From the NCBI GenBank assembly GCA_013397115.1, contig VWZW01004701.1:310001-374000 (forward strand): a DNA stretch of 64,000 bases, read 5' to 3'. Below, one piece after another: positions 38,401-51,910 of the stretch. This DNA comes from Edolisoma coerulescens. Taxonomy: Eukaryota; Chordata; Aves; Passeriformes; Campephagidae. The notes beneath the pieces were generated by a model, which saw only the letters and a program-made list of their open reading frames with translations, did no database searches and was not told the origin of the DNA. The position numbers were made by a program, and so were the translations under genes. Each line of letters opens with the position of its first letter. Within the stretch, counting starts at the first letter, position 1.

Positions 38401-39738
38401 GTGCACTGACTCGGCTGTAACTACCTCCATCATATACTTACAAATGGCTCCAAGCAGCGAAATAACATCTGTATTGATCTAAAGAACATTTTATTGATTA
38501 AAGACTTCAGAAGAAACCATATGAAATGCAGACACATTATTTAACAATGTCTTTCCAGTACCTGTGTTGGAAATATAGGAACATGAAGCTGTTAAATTTT
38601 TGATCAAATAGCTCCCACTGAGATTGCTGCAATGATGCAAAGTCAAATAGCTGAGCTGTGGGGTTCCCCACCCCCCATTCTAGTCTCTTCTGTAGTGGGA
38701 AGGGAAAGATCTACAGGTTAAAAATTGTTCTTGGATATTGACACTGAAAGAATAAGACAGGTTGAAAGTGCATCTCCATACTTTCTGCAGCAAGGTAGCA
38801 CACAGGTCTAGGGCAGGAGACTGGAGTGATTGAGTAACGCTTTGGGAAGGACAGCTTGTACACATCTCCCCTTGCCTGCACTTTAACAGCTATCAGTGTG
38901 TTTAATGTCAAATTAAAAAGCCATTGTGTCATGTAGAAGGGCCATCCATCTTCAAGGCTTTGTACTTAATCTTGCAGGTAGAGGAGGGGGATTTGGAAGA
39001 GAGCCTTAGGAATGAATGGCACAGGAGGAGCAATCAGAAGTTTAAAGAAACCCCATGGGCAAGTCGAGACAAGTGTTTTCAGGTATAGCACGGAGAAGGA
39101 GGAACCTGGCTGCAGGCACAGGGGATCAGCAAAAGGCTGCCTCCTGGCAGCGGCTGACAATTTACGGTACCTTTTAGTTCACATCTTACACTCCTGTTTT
39201 TCTCCTGAAGAGAAAGTCAGAAAACACTCTGGCAGGAAATAGGAAATGTGAATAAAACACAACAGCCTCTTGGGAAATCCAAATTCAAAGACTTTCAGAC
39301 TCAATCTCCACACAGGTCTGGACTCCCCAAGATTGTGGGGCTTGTTGTATGAGAAATCCAGTATCAACAGTTTTATCATTGATGTTGTGTTGTAAGTGGA
39401 AAGATACCACACAAAGGTGATGAAAATCTACATCAGGAAACTGGATGAAAGCAATGTTTGGGAGACAGAAAGGAAAGAATGTGGTATGATCCAGGATTCT
39501 GAAATGGTTCAGTGAGGTTTTGGCAAACTATTATATTACAGATACATTTTGGCCATTTACAGTTATATTTACTGTAAGCAGAGGAAAACCTAGTGATTTT
39601 AATATCACAGGAAAGCTAATGTAGATTTTCTATGTATATCAGTTGAGAGAGAAACCCAGTCATCATATAGGAACACGAGGAATGAAAACCTTGGTAAAAC
39701 TGGTAAAGTCAGCTCCATAAAGATGCTTCCCTTCTTTG

Positions 39739-39769
39739 TTTTTTTTTTTTGTTTGTTTGTTTGTTTTTT
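39739..39769 (+). repeat. T12 followed by (GTTT)n
   Basis: Twelve T are followed by repeated GTTT units. It is a simple repeat of the kind that often varies in length. Confidence 0.9.
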
Positions 39770-40835
39770 CCTGTCTCCCTTCTGTAGTTTTAAACTGTCC
39801 TCTGTTGAAGAAATTAAGATGAGTGATGCTTGATTGGGTGAATCAAAGATAGACAGCCAGCTGAAGAAACTTTTTTTCTGATCTGGCACTTTCTATACTG
39901 GAAATCAATACCACATTCTGAACGGTACCTTTAAAACATCTCTTGCCAGGCTGAGATAGCAGAAACCAGTGCTGGAGCACACAAGGAGAGGGAAAGGACC
40001 TGAACTGCAGCACCTCTACCTCCAAGGACTCTTTTTGGTCTTTGGTAAGTCTCCTCATCTTGTTCCATACCAGCATTGTGGATTTAATTCAGAGTGGGAG
40101 ACTCTGCCCTAGCTTTCTTAGCAAGCCTAATTTGATGATTAAAAATATTACAGAAATATTATTACCAGGGCTGAAAAAGAATTTGTTTTCCCAGGCTGTA
40201 TATTGTCTTTTTAAATGCTCATCCCGAAGCAAAGAAAACCAGTTGGTTCATGTTTTTCTCTTTATATGTACACATCTATTTAGCCTTTCTTGCACACACA
40301 CTTCCCAGTTTTGCTTTGTATACACAACCATATTAAGCATTTTTAAAAAATTACCCTTTTTCACCAACTGTTTGAGAGTTATGAAATTTAGGGGGGTTTT
40401 TTTATCATTTCATATTGATATTTTCAAGAAGTAAAAATATTTCATAAAAATTACCTCCCAGACAGTGCTAGGGGACTCAGAGAAAAGAACCTGTAGGTCA
40501 AAATATTTTGGTGACATGCAGCCGCTGAGGGAATAGCTGGGTCTGGCAGTGACAATGCAGGAGACCTGGAGAGACTGCCCTCCGTGCAGCACAGCTGAGG
40601 TGCATTTGCAGCCTGGTGGGCACACAGGCCACACCTGGGGATACTCAGACAAATTAATGGTGGAGGGTGATGCAAATTGTGTGTTCAGAGCATTTACAGA
40701 CCAAACTGATCCTCTCTTGCTCCTGGAAGGAGACTTTTTCAGTTAGTTACGGTTAGTTAACTGCTACCATTGAGTGGTTCTTGTTTTAATTCCTTTGATC
40801 TAATTCAGAGAGGGATTTTTTCTTTGTCAACGTTC

Positions 40836-40857
40836 AGCCAGAGTGTAAGCTCTGGCT
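40836..40857 (+). repeat. Small hairpin, 8-bp stem
   Basis: AGCCAGAG and CTCTGGCT pair perfectly around a six-base loop TGTAAG. It is too short for a microRNA precursor, and no T run follows that would suggest a terminator. Confidence 0.6.
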
Positions 40858-41043
40858 CAGTTAATGAAATATATAGCTAATTTACATTAATGACTGTTAC
40901 TGGACACCTAGAAACATTCAGGCAGTCCAATCACTCAATGATTCTTTTTCACTTGAAAGGTCAAAACCTCTGAACCCAGCTTAGATCAGTGGTGCCATGA
41001 GTCAAATATAATAAATTGAGGACTTCTATTAAATAAACAGAAA

Positions 41044-41634
41044 TTAGCTGCAGAAAACCTCACAGTTCTTGTTATCTTTAGTATCTCCTGCTGCTTCTTT
41101 GTGATTGAAAGGCAACTTTAAAAATGTCATATTAGAAAACATGGAGCATGTTGTCCTCCTAGTTCTCTTCACAGAAGGATTTGGGTTAACATAGGGAAAC
41201 AAACACATGGGATAACCCCAGGAATCCTCAGGCAAACTTGTTGTTCTCCTAATGTTCATCCCTGGAGGGTCACAATTACACAGCAGAACAAAGCTGAAAT
41301 AAGCAAAACTGACCAAGGAAAAACATGGGTCATTGCGAAGGATGAAAACCCCAACATTTCCATTCAAGTTCTGTGGCACAAGCCTGACACTACTTTGGTT
41401 CATTGCCCTAAAACAGAGGCAGACAGGCTCTGAAAGAACAAGAGTCTGTCCATTGGAAGTTTTTCCCAACAAGATCTCAGATCTTGGCACCAGGCACAAT
41501 TCCAGAATAAGGGATCGTGCTGCAGGGTAGAGCCTTCTACCACATGCTGATACAGCCACAATAAAGGAAAATATCGGAGTACAAAAGCCTTTGGAGCCCA
41601 AATTTTTAGGGCAAGAGTTTATTTTAAAAGCCAC
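41044..41634 (-). other. Longest open frame in the window, 196 codons, unrecognised
   Basis: The frame begins at a GTG codon, so translation from its first codon is unlikely. The first internal Met usable by a eukaryotic ribosome falls near the middle (MNQSSV). The protein has a hydrophobic stretch (PCFSLVSFAYFSFVLLCNC) that could be a membrane segment or just chance, and a basic KRTRRTT run after it. It shows no domain that I recognise. In AT-leaning DNA a frame this long is somewhat unexpected but not impossible in 64 kb. It may be chance, a decayed retrocopy or a lineage-specific exon. Confidence 0.2.
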
Positions 41635-42177
41635 AAATGCTTCCAGCTATATTCTTGTTGGTTTATATACGAATAGGCGAAGTGAAATAATTGTGGGAAA
41701 GGTGGAGTCTAAGGCAGGACAATTGTTTTTATTATTTTAACTGTAACCACCTCAAACCAGTTTCCAGCTAATTTCACTGCAACTAAGCATCTGGGATTTT
41801 ACTGTCATCATTTTTAGCAGTCAAAAATGCTTTTTCGATCCCATTGAAGCTTCTCCTCTGCCTCTTGATTTCCCAGAGCATTGTAAATATGGGACAATGT
41901 AACATAAAACTCCAAAGAGTCCATTACTTAAACAAACGGATGGGGTCATTTTCATTTATTTCACGACAACATCCTCTACCCTTTGCTTTCCTTTGAGGTC
42001 ACTTTTTGATTGTCATGTTTTGAAGACAGGCAATTTGTCCCACACTCTCTGCTGTTCATGGGCTAATTAGAATTTTAAAAGTAATTGAAACACCCTTTGC
42101 AGTATGCTGTTAATTCCCTCCAGATTGCTGGGAACATTAGCTTCAGTGTTTGTTTATTTTAACTGACTCTAAAATAT

Positions 42178-42697
42178 TAAACTGTCATGGTTTAGGAAGG
42201 GTATTCTCCAATTTAGTGCTCCCACTAAAACCATGCTGCCACTCACTCCCCTTTCTTATCCCATTCCTGCCCTGTGCCTGGAGAGGAGAATTGGAGGCAC
42301 AAAAGGCAAAGGTCATGGATTGAGATAAGAACAATTTACTGGAAACAGCTATGAGATAAGAAAAGGAATAGTAACAGCAACAATAACAAAAGTGTACAAA
42401 AGAAAGAGTGATTCACATGCAAAACGCTCACTGCAGAGCCCAAGCCGACCCAACCACAGCCACACCACCCCAGCTGCTCCCTCCAGCTCGGAACAGCATT
42501 ACCCCACTGCTCTCACAGTTCCCAGTGCTCCCTGCACCATGTTTTCTCTGACCTCGAAGGAGCTCCTTCTCGCCAGGTGAGAGTCCCTTTCCCCTGCCTC
42601 CAGCAAGGCTGTGAGGTGGTACAGATTAACCTCTGGGTCCTGGCCATGCCCTCTCTGGCTACTGAAAAAAATGTCTGGCCGAAACCAGGACACAAAC
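42178..42697 (-). mobile_element. Probable solo LTR of an endogenous retrovirus, with target duplication
   Basis: The element proper runs 42183-42692, with ends TGTCATGG and CCAGGACA. This gives the TG...CA termini with partly inverted sequence usual for LTRs. Inner blocks match a known bird LTR layout: ATTGAGATAAGAACAATTTA near 42320, an A-rich AATAGTAACAGCAACAATAA tract, and GTGATTCACATGCAAAACGC near 42408. In the family as I know it the transcribed strand is the minus strand here. The flanks TAAAC (42178-42182) and CAAAC (42693-42697) match at four of five bases, as for an old 5-bp target duplication. No polypurine tract, gag, pol or env is next to it, so a solo LTR left by recombination is most likely. 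Confidence 0.75.
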
Positions 42698-45600
42698 ACA
42701 TTGGAGGTCGTACCGGATTTGGGATAATTCTCCTTTAACAGTAAATTCATTATAAAAGTAAGCAATCTACTTCATTAGCATTAGCTCATGCTCGTAGAGA
42801 TCTCCACACCCCAAGAAGACCATGCAGCTGAACCCCATGGTGCCAGATCCTAGGCAGCAGGACCCCGAGCTGGGGAGGTTGGCCTTGGCACGTGGCGTGA
42901 CCCAAGCAGGGTCACACAGGGCATCCACAGAGCTCACCTCATCATCATTGGCACTGGCTGGAGACACCCCTGCTGCTTTTGTCTGCTGGCTGCATTGCCT
43001 TGGACAGCTCGGACACCAGGCACTTCTTGATCTTTCTCCTCACTGCTTCAGCCCAAGCGGCATAAAGCAGGTGCTGGTTTTGTACAAGAACCTTCCCTGG
43101 CATGAGAAAAGGCCCTGGCCTGAGCCCACAGACAAATCCTGAAGAGCCACATCCCCCAGCACATTAAGCCTAAACTACACCCACTCTCCTGCTCTTCCAC
43201 TCAACAGGGATCCCAGGAGTCCCTTCCCCCAGGAGGGCCCTCCCCGCCCTGTGTCATCTCTCAGGGAGCTGTGGTGCCACCAGGAGCTCTGAGAGTTCCT
43301 CCAGGCTCCAACAAGGCTCAGCAGCATGGCCCAGGCAGCCTATTCCTCTGACAAGGGCATTAACTGTGACAGTGTGACATGGTAAAAGAAACCCTGCAAG
43401 AAATCAAACATGGAAATGTTCTACCATCTTTCTATTATTACCTTGAATTGAAAATTGCTATATGCAAATTGTGTAAACAGAATTAGAAATAATAAAGATA
43501 TAGCAGGAACCGGCACCAAGAATTTGGGACAGAACTGAGTGGTAAAAAAATTAGCAGCAGTTTACAAGAAAGAATTAATACTAGAATACATTCAGAGTCT
43601 GCAGTCATTTCATTTATCTTCTTCTACATGTCTCTCTGAAAAGAGGAACAATTTTATGAGAAAAAAGTCATCACTACTATACAGTCCTGCACTTCACCTA
43701 TACCCTATTATTTGTGCAAACAAAAAGTTAGTGTTGAATTATCAGTAAAGATTTGACACCACTTTCCACAATGAGTATTATTACAATTAAACAATTAAAA
43801 TGGAACTACGCTTGTCAGAGAAGTGCCTGCAGTATGCATCAGTCAGTGTTAACAAGCACTTCTATCTGTGTGTTTGCTTATTCATTTATGCTCTAATTAA
43901 GCTAGCTAATGAAAGCAGCTGTACCTGAGTTCATTCAGCCAAGGATCCTCTCTTAAGGACCATAAGCTGACACCCAGATATAAGAACTAGGCAAATATTG
44001 GCATTTTGCAAGTACTCTCTCAGCCCCTGACCATTTTCAGCTCAAGGTATTTCCTGAATCTAATATTGTTTATCTGTCTAGTAACACTCAGTAGATGTCT
44101 TCTCCAAACACTGTGCAGGCTCTGTATCCCACAGGCTCTTTTTTGCAAATGCAGTCTTTGGCAAGGAGTTTCACAGGACTACTGGCACTGTGTTCGTCTT
44201 GAACGCTGTTGCTACAGTTTTTAATGACTATAGTAATTTTATTTTCTATCTATTCCTTTCCTAAAAACTTTTTTTTGCTTTATTTTTTGCTCTTTTGGTA
44301 GCTAGAATACTGACCTGTATCTTCATGGAATTCAAGTGTGCTCTGAATTGTGGCACGCTTTTTGTACAGCTATACCACTTCAGAAGTGAACAGTCTGCCT
44401 TCCCCACACAGTTACCAGTTACATCATCATAGCTTTAAAGAGATCAGATGCTTCTATAGCTGTGTAACCCTACCTGGACCGGTGGCTGTTCTGATTGAAT
44501 CACATGCTCGTAACCTGTTCCAAACTGAAATACTTAGCAAGTCACAAGGCAGTACAGAGACCAGGCAAAACCACACTATCATTTCACTGTCTAAAAACAC
44601 CAGCGTGAATCAACCAGCACTGCTTCATCCGAGCCCACGCGCCCCGTGCTGCTGATGTAAGAACCTGGCTTCTCCTCTGTTAATCTCAGTGCTTTTTTTT
44701 ACCCCCAAAAGAGCTTGTATCTGGTACTCAGACTCTCACCCCAAAGTATCAATGAAGAGTTTTTAAACCACCAGGCATTGGAAGTTGGGAAACTGTTTCT
44801 CCCTCAGGTTTCCATGGTTACCATCTCTCCAAAGTGTAATTCAAGTCACTTATGTCAGTTTGCTCCAGGTACCTTCCCAAACTGTCACTAAGGTATCATC
44901 CTCCTTTGGATTAGTAAGTATATGGCAAGGACAGCCAGTGGAACTCTTAATTCTTCGCCCTGGTGTTCCCAGGCAGCACCCCAGAGGTGTCCCAGAGCAG
45001 GTCCTGCTGTGGGGTGACCTGTCTTCCTCTGGGTATGGCCAGGGATGGCTCTTGCCCTTGAGTTCAAAACATACCACATGGGCTTTGGCAGATCTCAGGT
45101 CAGGTGCTGAAGGCTCAAACCTGGCCTCGTGAGAAGCAATGAGATTTTGTCTATGGCTGAATCATATTTCAGCTAAGATGTATTTCCTGATGGCTTTATA
45201 AACCTGACATTTTTCAAGAGAAGCACAAGGCCATGGATAGCACCTCAGGCCCTGGCCAGTGACACCCAGAGCTTTATTCAACATGCTCAAAGGCCTTCAG
45301 GCATCAGTGTACTTCTGCAAATCCAGTACTGAAGCTCCAGACAGCCTGATAGACTAAAGCCAAGGAAAACTCACTTTAAAAGCAGCATAAAGAAACATGA
45401 GAAACACACAGCAGCTTGTAAAATGCACGCTTTTAAATATGCTTCCCAGATAGCAGAATAATAAGTGAAGGCACAATAACTATATATAAAAACGTCCTTA
45501 GAACAGCTGAAAAAACAGGTCTGATGTATTTCTCAGCTGTCGATTCAGATAATCTGGCAGTACCAGAAATCACCAAGGAGACGGTTGGAGCCCACAGGAC

Positions 45601-47524
45601 AGGAGCCTGTGGGGCAGAGGTGCAGAAGGCAGGGCACTAAAGACCAGAGCTTACAGGAGCCAGTCAGTGCAAATAACGTGTGGGCACCAGGGCACCGTGG
45701 TTCGATGTCTGCAGCATGTCTGGGGCTCCATCAGATGGAAAGCAAGAGCTTTGACAGATCAGTCTTTGAGATACGGAGCTGAACAATGATGCTCAAGAAC
45801 TTAAAAACTCTGTTACATATTCAGGGCTACATTCTGCCACCCATCCCTCCCAGAACAGGGTGTTCATTCCTGGGAATGCAAGGGCACTATCCAAAGCCAT
45901 TTCCTTATGAAAAACAATCATCCACAATCAGGCCAGACACTCCTAAACTGAGAGGTAATTTAAAGTTGCCCAGATTCAAGATGAAAGGCTGATTACCGAG
46001 CTGCTCTCAGCTGAAAACAAGCCCTGTGCAAGCATCTCAAAGTCTAGAGGCTGAGACAGTCTTAATTCATTTTTAAGGATCATGGCTTAAGGAATTCATT
46101 CAGACTGAAGGATGGTACATTACCAAAAAAGAAATACAGGGAAGTGAAAAGCACCACAATTAATAAGCACAGAAAATTTACTTCTTCCAAGCACTTTACT
46201 ACACTCAATTTAAAATGTTTTCTGTTCAGTCTAGCTATGTTTATCTACAAACATATAAAATGACATTATATGTCCCTTCTGGTGGATAAAATAGCAAATA
46301 GTTAAGAGCATGCAAAAATAATCAGGGCAGCAAGTGGGAAAAAAGCTCTTTTCTACTAGAATTTACACATGGAACCTAGAAAGAGAGACTAATTGCTCTC
46401 TGGGACCTTGTGATTAGCTAAATCTGACTTGCAAACAGCTGCAAGATCATAGTATCAAGGAGTGGGTACCTCTGTTTTCTGTCTCACTGGCTGCTTGAGA
46501 CACATTTTTCCTGTGATTTGAGCTGATTGGGCCTCTCATTTACCAATTAGAGGATGAGACTGAACAGGGAGGAACAGAGGATGATTAAAAATCTGCTCCT
46601 TGCTATTTCTAAACAACTGTGGACCATTCTCTTCCAAATTAAATTCTGGCTTCTGGCTGGCAAGCTAACTGGCAAATGCAATCTCATTCCCCGAGTGCCA
46701 GAGCACATCAGCTGTACATGTGCCATTTGTGGTCCATCTGCAGGAAACATGAGATGCCAATTGATTTCGGGAGGGCTGGCAAGGGGATGCAGCACCACAA
46801 CCAGCATGTCACTGAGCTTTCCTATTCTTCCCACCTAAGTACCATAAAGTCTGGGAATCCTATAAGACTGTGCTTTAAAACTTGGGCAATTTACACCATT
46901 CCCAAATATCAGCTTTTGTCAGCAGGCCTGTTAGTAAAGTATCACTCTTTAAATGGAAAAGTAGTGGCAATGAAAGCTTTTCATTGTTTAAAATAATTAT
47001 AATGCAATTTAGGAGTTCTGGCAGGTGATGCAAGAAGTATTTGGTTTCTGTTTGTCCACTCTGTTTCTTGAGCTAAGGTTGGATGCAAATGACCTGAAAG
47101 CACCCTCAGAAAAATAGTTCAAACATATCAATTTAAAATCCACTCCTAGCCAGATGAGATGTAAAATGCACGTCCACAGGAAGCCCCTATCCTCCGCTGG
47201 ATGATTCTTGGGCACAGACTCCTCACAGGAAGGCTTTAGGCCAGTTTCATAACCTTTATAATTTTAACATCTCTGTCTTGGGAGGGAAGCAGTGCTTTGA
47301 GGAGAAGAAAGTTCTCTTCAAAATAACTCAATTTTTTTCCTGAATAATTGTAATTTTATTTTTTTTAAACTCATTTTACATAGATCAGATTGTATTTTAT
47401 GATGTCACTGAGTTTTTCAGCATGAGAGAATACTTTAGATGGGTAATGGCAAAGAGGCAGCAATGCTGACCAGAAGTACAGCTCACTCCTCTAGCTCTGA
47501 CACAGTGGATAGGTGAGCTGTACA

Positions 47525-47544
47525 GTTACTGAGTAATCAGTAAC
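47525..47544 (+). repeat. Hairpin with AP-1/ATF-like loop region
   Basis: GTTACTGA and TCAGTAAC pair perfectly around GTAA. The junction holds TGAGTAA, close to an AP-1 site. Only a motif observation. Confidence 0.6.
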
Positions 47545-48937
47545 CAAAGCACATTTGGCCCTCTCTAGTTTGACCAAATTAATTTGTCCCAATAATTGTC
47601 ATAGCTGGCAAATTCATTCCAGGAGAGATTCAGGAGGAAAACAGTTCCTAGTTACCAGGGCAGATTAAAGTGAGCTGCCAGAGTTGCAAGGGGGAGCTAA
47701 CAAGGCACCTGACTGTATAATGCTTGGAGTAAGGAGCTGTCAGTCTTCTGCTCTTGAGTACTCTCGTTTGAGAAAAGCACAAGATCTTGAGTGCCTCTTG
47801 TCCTCTGTGATTGCATCTGCACTCCAGCACTGCTATCCTCTTGGAGTTTGACTAAGCCCCATGATCACTGAGAGCTTGTTTGTTGTTTTCTCAGCATACA
47901 CAGGGTGGATCCATTTCTTTTTTTTTTAGCCCTTGTTTGCCTTGCTGCAGCTGAAAGCAGTTGCACACAGATACTGCCTGACATTGTCAGTGGGGAAATC
48001 ATGTCAAACACTGGTACCTGTAATGTTGGCTGCAGCTTAAGTCAAAAGCTGCAGCAAGTGGCCTCATTGCACAGCACTGAATTAAAATATTGTGCTTATT
48101 CATAAGCTTCCTTGACATTAATATGAATAAAATGGCAAAAAGCCTGTATTTTATATTCTGTCATTTCACTCTACATGACTGGTACTGTAACTTTGTATGC
48201 TCCCACTACACTCATACAGATTACACTTACAAATTGCCCCTCTGAATAAAGAGCACTGCACTGGGATGACAAGTATTGATTTTCAATCTCCTTCCAAAAT
48301 GACTCTATCATCGCAAGTAAGTCAGGCAATTTGCCTCACTTTACACTTCAGGCTATAGGCCTCAGATCACATTGACAGGCCTGATCCTTCAGGAGATGTT
48401 TAATTAGAAAAGAAATGAAAGGAATTACTGTAAATCAGCACTTAGCAGTGCTACAGAATTTGTGAAGCTCCTTCTTCCCCCCTGTATGAGCTGACTTTAC
48501 TCTCCTATCCTCATTAGGAAGTTTGAGGTGACTGTTTCACATAATTAAAACTGCAGTCTTTTCTCTAGGAAATACCTTGCTGGTGTTTTCTCTTTCTCCT
48601 CCACTGCCACATGGCGAGGTCACACCAGCCTCAGCAGGGCTCACTTTCCTCGCCTTCCCCCCGGCAATGTCCGTGGTTCCCTGGCACTTTGCTCTCAGAG
48701 CTGTTTGAGCGGAGCTGGGACTGCCGTGCTGTGCAGGTGCCTCTCACCCTGTCCGTGCTGTGGCACTCAGAGGCCACTGCGCTCCTTCTGTACCCACCCG
48801 TGGCACCTGCACAGGCCCCTCCAGCCTCAGGACCCAGGAGAAATCATTAGTTACATCAATTCTTCCACAAATGACTCGGGTCTTTGACACTTTATATCAC
48901 CATGTTTTGGAGTTGTTGTGAAGTGAGGGCTTCTTAC

Positions 48938-48951
48938 TTTTTTTTTTTTTT
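48938..48951 (+). repeat. T14 run
   Basis: A run of fourteen T followed by five A. No retroelement that it could belong to is recognised on either side. Confidence 0.9.
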
Positions 48952-49633
48952 AAAAACAAACTGAAGCAAACACAACCAAAACACAAACCCCGGGGTTTGC
49001 CAGCCTCCCCCCATCTACACACTCCCTCTCCCTCGCACAGGGATCTCTCCCTGCTGTAACAGACCGAGCCAGGCCCAGCCTGGTGCCTCCGCCGCTCCCC
49101 AGCCACACATCAGGCTCTCAAAACAACAACCAGGCAGCCTCGAGTCCGAAATTCCCCCAAAACACAGTGCAGGTTCTTGAAACGTGCCCCTGCAGGTGTC
49201 TGCAGGCACAGTACGGGAATTCCTGGGTAGGTGGTGTGTTCACTGCAAGTGTTTCTCATAGCAAGTCATGTGGATGACATATCAACCTTACCATCTTGAA
49301 AGGAAACCTCTGTGCCTTTTAAGTACCTGTTAAAAAAGGAATATCTCTAAGCTAAAGAGAAGGATGTAACATTTGTGACACTGAGAGAAGTTTTAAAAAA
49401 TTACCTTCTGTTGGAATGCGGTAGGGAGGAAAAGCTCTCCTACAATTTTATTAAAACTTGTTACAAATGGTAAGTGAAATCATCCATCACCTTGTATAGA
49501 TTACTTTTTCTTCTCTTTAGTGTGAGAAATGAAATCACTTGTTTACTGCAGCAGTAATACATGGAGACCTACTTCCAAAGCTCCCAGCGGTGCCCTGTCT
49601 ACCACTCACTATGAAAGGAGCAAAAATATCACC

Positions 49634-49648
49634 AAAAAAAAAAAAAAA
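49634..49648 (+). repeat. A15 run
   Basis: Fifteen A in a row. I looked upstream for a processed retrocopy and recognised none. Confidence 0.9.
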
Positions 49649-51910
49649 GCCAACAGAGAGGTTTGGATGCCAATGGACTCACAGTGGGCAGCATGTGACA
49701 GGTCTTGTTTCTGCAGTGCAGAAACACTTGAAGGGAGGGATTGTTGTGTGAGTGGTTTTCAGCCTTGGGCTGGATGGGGCAGTGGAGGAGCCCCAGCTCT
49801 GCTGTGAGCCGTGTCAGAGATTATGCTCTCTTTGAGACAAGGACAGCAAAACAAAACACTGCACATTAATAGCTATTTTTTGCTGCAAAAAGTCATGAAA
49901 ATGTCATTTTATTTTTAAAAATGCATAGAAACATCCGGAATGTTCAGTATTTCTTTGAACACAGTGTTGTCAGTCAAGTCTATGAACTTTAACTGGTGTT
50001 TTGCTGTTAATTTGTGTCACACAGGTCACGCAGATGACTGGGACTTCTTCCTCTGGTGTTGTGAGGAATCCTGGCTGCAGAACACCCTACTTACTATTGG
50101 CAGACATGGCTTGCCAGCTGACTGTGTACAAAGGCTTCCAATAAATAGTCACATTCTAAAGTATGTGATAGCTCAGCCCTGAATTGTTGAAATCAGTGAG
50201 GGAAGTACTGGGTGGACTTTTTTTTCCCCTGAATGATTCAGGGGCTTTGAGAAGACGAATCACTATACTATATAACAATAAAAATACAACACCTATGGAC
50301 TACTGTAAAGTATCTCATGATTAAAATATTCTTTTTTTTACTCAGAATTCATTAGAACAAGAACCAAATACAGAGTGAACCGTCTGTGCTTCATTACTAC
50401 CACTATTAATATTTTCAGAAATTTCCAGCTGCTTCAACCATTTGTTCTGGCCCTAAAACCAAAAGCTTTGATTTATAGTGTTCTAAAAACACCAAGTTGT
50501 TCTGTGAACAACACAGCTAATGGAGTCAAGCTCCTGTCAAGTTGAGCTTTTTGTTCCTTTTTTCTCTTTTTCTACACAGAGAGTTGCAGCCTCCTTACAT
50601 GTCCTTTGTGAGAGCCATACTGAGGAAGACAGGCCAGCCAGTGACCACCAAGCAGAGTATGAACAACTGAAATCCACTTGCCTTTTCCCTGGCAGAGGTG
50701 CTTATTTGGGTCCCTACCTTAGCTAGATGCTAACGACCATAAATTTGTAGGAATGTGATTATCTCTTAATTGTCTATTTCTGTGTAAAAATTTGTTAAAA
50801 TAGGCTACCAGGTTCCTAAGTTCCTGGAGGGTTATCCTGGCTTGGTGGTAGATTGACCACATGTTCACCAAGGCCTGTTTTGTGGAGAAGATCAGGTCAC
50901 TGCATTTCAAAAGCTCAAGCTTTTAGTCATTATCCTGTGAACTTCAATTTTACTTTCAGAACATTCAAGAATGAATAATGCTTTCTCGCTACCAAACAGT
51001 GACTTTACACGTGGGGTTTAAACAAGTGCAAGGCACTGAAGAGAGCCCATAGTGTAGCATAGCTGAATGTTCAGTCATGCACAGGAGTTTTACAGCCTGG
51101 GAGGACAATGCACTTGATCCATGTCTTCTTCCACAGCTGCGGAGGGCTGCTGAGGTGGCCAGTAGTCACCATCTGCTTCTGAAGGGGTCTGCAGTCTCTG
51201 GACTGCACTCCTTCCCACGGGTGGTTGTGGCTTTGTGCTGGATAGGGAGCTCCTGCCCTCAGCACCACCCTCAGCCCCGGCTTGCTGGGGTTGTCATTGC
51301 TGCAGAAGCTGTGATAGCATCAAGCTTGCTACTGGTGGAGGGGATATTTCTTGCTGCACCTTCTTCTGGAAAAGTGATAGCAGCCTAAAAGTTCATCAGC
51401 CTGACTTTAGCGTCCCTATAACCAAAACAACTGAGTTTTCTATGGGTCTTTTTCACAGTATTTCAGCAGTTTGCTGTCTCTGACAGACATGGCACACTAG
51501 TGAGGTAACATAACCTTAGTTCTCTTGGCCAGACATTCACAGGGACCAATGCAAAAACTATTTTAAAGTTGAAGGGAGCATATAATTTTAATGAAAATAT
51601 CAATGCTCTTTTCCTGCAGGCAAGACCTGTGTGGTCCAGCCAAAGGCCCTTTCCTGACTTGTCCTCCCTGTTCTGCTGGGCTGCAGCTGTCAGATGGTTC
51701 TCCTGCCTCTGCCTTGTCAAGTACCAACAGAGAGCTCCCCTTCTGCTCCTTGTTCGCAGGGCTTTGGCTTTCTAGCATTACAAGAACATGCAAGAAATAA
51801 AAGGATAATAAAATCTTAACACCTTCTTAGGATTGTTTTTCAATGGAGCTCTGCCGTATTATAAAATTGTAAAATCAATTTTCACTTACAAGTATTTTCT
51901 GTTAGAAAAT

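Larger units (their letters stand above)
35444..42177. other. Unique non-coding sequence
   Basis: No recognised gene or repeat family apart from the GTTT tract at 39.7 kb, a small hairpin at 40836-40857 and the 196-codon frame at 41044-41634, each listed separately. Other frames are short and overlap on both strands. Confidence 0.55.
42698..51910. other. Unique non-coding sequence
   Basis: No recognised gene. 42770-43390 is G+C-richer, with protein-like but frame-broken readings on the minus strand that I cannot assign. G+C-richer patches with some CpG lie at 48600-48850 and 48990-49160. Simple runs (T14 at 48938-48951, A15 at 49634-49648) and a hairpin at 47525-47544 are listed separately. 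The open frame at 47905-48105 looks like a signal peptide at its start but begins at GTG. Confidence 0.5.

Noticed and set aside
42702..42719. Sequence TGGAGGTCGTACCGGATT just right of the solo LTR resembles a proline-tRNA primer-binding site.
   Set aside because: It would require the LTR to read on the plus strand, but the inner blocks indicate minus-strand transcription, and the five-base flanks fit an LTR ending at 42692. Matching needs a one-base gap and several mismatches, and no gag follows. An alignment showing an internal retroviral leader after 42700 would revive it.
47905..48105. Open frame beginning with a signal-peptide-like MDPFLFFLALVCLAAA reading.
   Set aside because: The first codon is GTG, the hydrophobic run comes partly from a T-rich tract, and the frame is only 66 codons with no recognisable continuation.
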